Assembly (NCBI GenBank): GCA_036733345.1 | Contig: DAINAR010000059.1 | Coordinates: 1-17,219, forward strand | Source: JAFGMQ01 sp036733345 | GTDB taxonomy: Bacteria; Desulfobacterota; DSM-4660; Desulfatiglandales; Desulfatiglandaceae | Length of the DNA: 17,219 bases | Direction: 5' to 3' | Shown here: positions 14,904 to 17,219 of the stretch, one piece after another | Position numbering within the stretch: position 1 is the first letter of the stretch | Layout of the letters: the number at the start of each line of letters is the position of its first letter | Program-made: the position numbers and the translations under genes | Notes under the pieces: model-generated | What the model was told of the DNA's origin: nothing | The model's database searches: none | Seen by the model: only the letters and a program-made list of their open reading frames with translations

Positions 14904-17075
14904 ATGATTTCAGAGCTTGAGGGCCAGATAGAGAGAATTGCCTATACCGACGAGGAAAATGGATTTACGGTTGCAAGGGTTAAGGTGTCTGGGCAAAAAA
15001 AACCTGTAACTGTGATTGGACATCTTTTGGCCCCGTCGCCTGGAGAGATTCTTAAAATGCAAGGTGAGTGGGTAAACCATCCCAGATTTGGTGAACAGTT
15101 TAAAATAGTCCAGTTCAAAACGGCTGTTCCTGCTTCAATTTATGGTATTCAAAAATACCTGGGATCTGGACTCATTAGAGGCATTGGCCCAATTATGGCA
15201 AAAAGGCTGGTAACAAAATTCGGCAAACGAACGCTTGAAGTTATTGAAAATGAGACTGAAAAGCTGGCTGAAGTTGATGGTATCGGTAAAAAGAGAATTG
15301 AATCTATAAAAAAGGCCTGGGATGATCAAAAGGAAATTCGTGAAGTAATGTTATTCCTTCAGACCCATGATATCAGCACAGGTTATGCAGTAAAAATATT
15401 CAAACAATATGGAAAAAGATCTCTTGAAGTTGTCAGGAATAACCCCTATCGACTGGCAACAGATATCTTTGGTATCGGGTTTGCCACTGCTGACAGTATT
15501 GCAGAGAAATTAGGGTTTGCTAAAGACTCTGAGGTCAGGGCAGAAGCGGGCATACTCTATGTGCTCCGGCAACTTGCAGATCAGGGACATGTATATTATC
15601 CTTATGAACCTCTTTTGAATCAGTGCCTTGATATCCTTGGAATTGATCGGGATATCATAGTTAAGGCTTTTGCAAATGTTGAATTTGAAAAAAGGATTGT
15701 AATCGAGGACATCAACAGCGGGATCAATGGATTCCAGGAAAACAACAAAGCCGTATATCTCGCCAGGTTTTATATTTCTGAAATCACCATAGAGAGAATT
15801 CTAAAAAAATTGGCAAAGGCACCAAAGTCGATACAGAAGATGGGGGCGCATGAAACGATTGAATGGGTTCAGGGGCAACTGTCTATAAATCTTGCCAAAA
15901 ATCAGATTGAAGCGGTCAGATGCGCCATTGAAAACAAAATCATGGTTATTACAGGAGGACCAGGCACTGGAAAAACTACTATTATTAATGCAATTTTAAG
16001 GATATTTTCAAGGCAAAAAGCCAGAATTTTTCTGGCAGCCCCAACAGGCCGGGCAGCAAAGAGAATGAAAGAAAGCACTGATCATGAGGCAAGGACAATT
16101 CACCGGCTTCTTGAATACAGTTTTAAAACAGGAGGGTTTAAAAAAAATGAAAAAGAACCGTTAAACTGTGATTTAATAATTATTGATGAGGCATCCATGA
16201 TTGATTCAATTCTGATGCATAACCTTTTAAAGGCAATTCCGCCTCATGCAACGTTAATTCTGGTTGGTGATGTCAATCAGCTTCCTTCTGTCGGCCCGGG
16301 TAATGTACTGAACGATATCATTGCATCCGGCTGCATGCCGGTTGTTGAGTTGAATGAGATCTTCCGCCAGGCTAAAGAAAGCCTTATTATTACAAATGCC
16401 CATAGAATTAATAATGGCATACTTCCTGAATTCAAAAAAACAGACCCGAATGATGACTTCTTTTTTATTGAAAAGGAAAACCCGGAGGAGGTACTTAAAA
16501 TTATACTTGAACTTGCAAAAGAGCGCATACCAAATCGTTTTGGTTTTGATCCTGTTGACGACATACAGATTCTTACGCCGATGCACAAGGGCATAGTAGG
16601 TGCCAATAATCTTAATTCAGAATTTCAGAATTTATTAAATCCGCGAGATGAAAGACTGTTAAGAGGAAACAGGGATTTCAGGGTCAATGATAAGGTCATG
16701 CAGATCAGGAACAATTATGACAGGGAGGTCTTCAACGGTGATATAGGAAAAATCGGCAATATAGATTTTGTGAATCAGGAGGTGTCTGTTTCCTTTGACG
16801 GCAGGGATGTCGTTTATAATTTTTCAGACTTGGATGAGATAGTACTGGCATATGCAGTCTCTGTTCACAAATCCCAGGGAAGTGATTATCCGGCCGTAAT
16901 TATTCCAATCCTAACTCAGCATTATATGCTTTTACAACGCAACCTGGTTTACACAGCCGTGACAAGGGGAAGGGAACTGGTAGTTATTGTTGGGACCAGG
17001 AAAGCCCTTGGCATTGCAGTAAAAAACAATAAAACTAAGAAGAGATATACCTACTTAAAGTACAGGCTCAACTGA
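14904..17075 (+). CDS. recD2: SF1B DNA helicase RecD2 (RecD/TraA family)
   Basis: RecD2 is a 5'-3' helicase of RecBC-independent type, linked in other bacteria to replication-fork and mismatch or recombination repair. The 723-residue protein has an N-terminal OB-like region (EGQIERIAYTDEENGFTVAR, 5-24) and helix-hairpin-helix segments (GIGPIMAKRL 93-102, DGIGKKRIES 125-134). The helicase motifs follow: Walker A GGPGTGKT (351-358), Ia APTGRAAKRM (379-388), II IIDEAS (426-431), III VGDVNQLPSVG (454-464), IV FRQA (487-490), V SVHKSQGSDYP (653-663) and VI YTAVTRG (683-689). The N-terminal extension before Walker A separates it from the RecBCD subunit RecD. The ATG has a weak, distant AAAGG site but matches the family N terminus. 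The HU terminator isolates it from the upstream gene. Confidence 0.94.
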   Translation: MISELEGQIERIAYTDEENGFTVARVKVSGQKKPVTVIGHLLAPSPGEILKMQGEWVNHPRFGEQFKIVQFKTAVPASIYGIQKYLGSGLIRGIGPIMAKRLVTKFGKRTLEVIENETEKLAEVDGIGKKRIESIKKAWDDQKEIREVMLFLQTHDISTGYAVKIFKQYGKRSLEVVRNNPYRLATDIFGIGFATADSIAEKLGFAKDSEVRAEAGILYVLRQLADQGHVYYPYEPLLNQCLDILGIDRDIIVKAFANVEFEKRIVIEDINSGINGFQENNKAVYLARFYISEITIERILKKLAKAPKSIQKMGAHETIEWVQGQLSINLAKNQIEAVRCAIENKIMVITGGPGTGKTTIINAILRIFSRQKARIFLAAPTGRAAKRMKESTDHEARTIHRLLEYSFKTGGFKKNEKEPLNCDLIIIDEASMIDSILMHNLLKAIPPHATLILVGDVNQLPSVGPGNVLNDIIASGCMPVVELNEIFRQAKESLIITNAHRINNGILPEFKKTDPNDDFFFIEKENPEEVLKIILELAKERIPNRFGFDPVDDIQILTPMHKGIVGANNLNSEFQNLLNPRDERLLRGNRDFRVNDKVMQIRNNYDREVFNGDIGKIGNIDFVNQEVSVSFDGRDVVYNFSDLDEIVLAYAVSVHKSQGSDYPAVIIPILTQHYMLLQRNLVYTAVTRGRELVVIVGTRKALGIAVKNNKTKKRYTYLKYRLN

Positions 17076-17153
17076 TTTTTACTTCCGCACTATTTCCATT
17101 TCAAGCAAATCATCATGTCGGCCCAACCCCGTTTATCCCGGAAGAATAATTTA

Positions 17154-17219
17154 TTACGAGACCTTTGCAAAACTCTTGTGCGCCTCAGGCGCAATCGCTG
17201 CTTGTCCCAGCCAATGGCG
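17154..17219. mobile_element. Probable end of an insertion sequence or MITE (truncated by window)
   Basis: From GAGACCTTTGCAAAACTC (17158-17175) to the window end the sequence is clearly richer in G+C than the preceding gap. The opening resembles terminal repeats common on IS5-type and related short elements. A near-palindrome TGCGCCTCAGGCGCA (17179-17193) follows. On the minus strand a frame enters from outside the window and ends at a TAA (17154-17156) with SFAKVS as its last residues. The call rests on boundary character and remembered resemblance; the other end is not visible. The 78 bases between recD2 and this point hold nothing recognised. Confidence 0.35.

Noticed and set aside
17082..17144. 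CTTCCG and CGGAAG inverted repeat after recD2 as a terminator
   Set aside because: The 6-bp stem would enclose a 51-base loop and is not followed by a T-run.

Overview
The window is an AT-rich bacterial chromosome segment from a Gram-negative organism. It encodes a large part of the Raetz lipid A pathway. The LpxI-type lipid A hydrolase, an NtrX-like sigma-54 regulator, a long-form HisG, an archaeal-type thymidylate synthase and a RecD2 helicase fit best with a Desulfobacterota (former Deltaproteobacteria) lineage. That placement is inference from gene content, because no rRNA or other phylogenetic marker is present.

Region 1 (1-5444, plus strand) is a lipid A operon in the order lpxD (5' end cut off), fabZ, lpxA, lpxI, a Gfo/Idh/MocA oxidoreductase and lpxB. 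Together these supply the hydroxyacyl-ACP pool (FabZ), the first and third acylation/deacetylation-branch steps (LpxA, LpxD), UDP-diacylglucosamine hydrolysis (LpxI) and disaccharide formation (LpxB). The oxidoreductase sits where gnnA is found in organisms that make amide-linked GlcNAc3N lipid A. A hairpin followed by a T-run separates fabZ from lpxA and looks like an attenuator. An NtrX-like sigma-54 response regulator (5499-6863) follows lpxB without a visible histidine kinase.

Region 2 (6871-11892, minus strand) converges on the regulator with a 7-base gap. In transcription order it reads thyA (archaeal type), rlmN, hisI, hisG, a class I/II aminotransferase and engB. Gaps are short, or genes overlap, except for 136 bases between rlmN and hisI. 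These are housekeeping functions: dTMP synthesis, 23S rRNA/tRNA methylation, histidine biosynthesis and ribosome assembly.

Region 3 (about 11893-17075, plus strand) opens with a divergent intergenic region. It is followed by a 734-residue exported protein with a Lon-like (S16) domain and a PDZ domain, in which the catalytic serine is replaced by glycine while the lysine is kept. Next come an AT-rich gap, the nucleoid protein HU with a good intrinsic terminator, and the helicase recD2.

Region 4 (from about 17154 to the window end) is more GC-rich and begins with a GAGACC boundary that looks like the end of an insertion sequence or MITE. No tRNA, rRNA or CRISPR array was seen. The most notable items are the serine-less Lon-like/PDZ protein, the GnnA-like gene combined with an altered LpxA, the fabZ-lpxA hairpin, and the archaeal-type ThyA.
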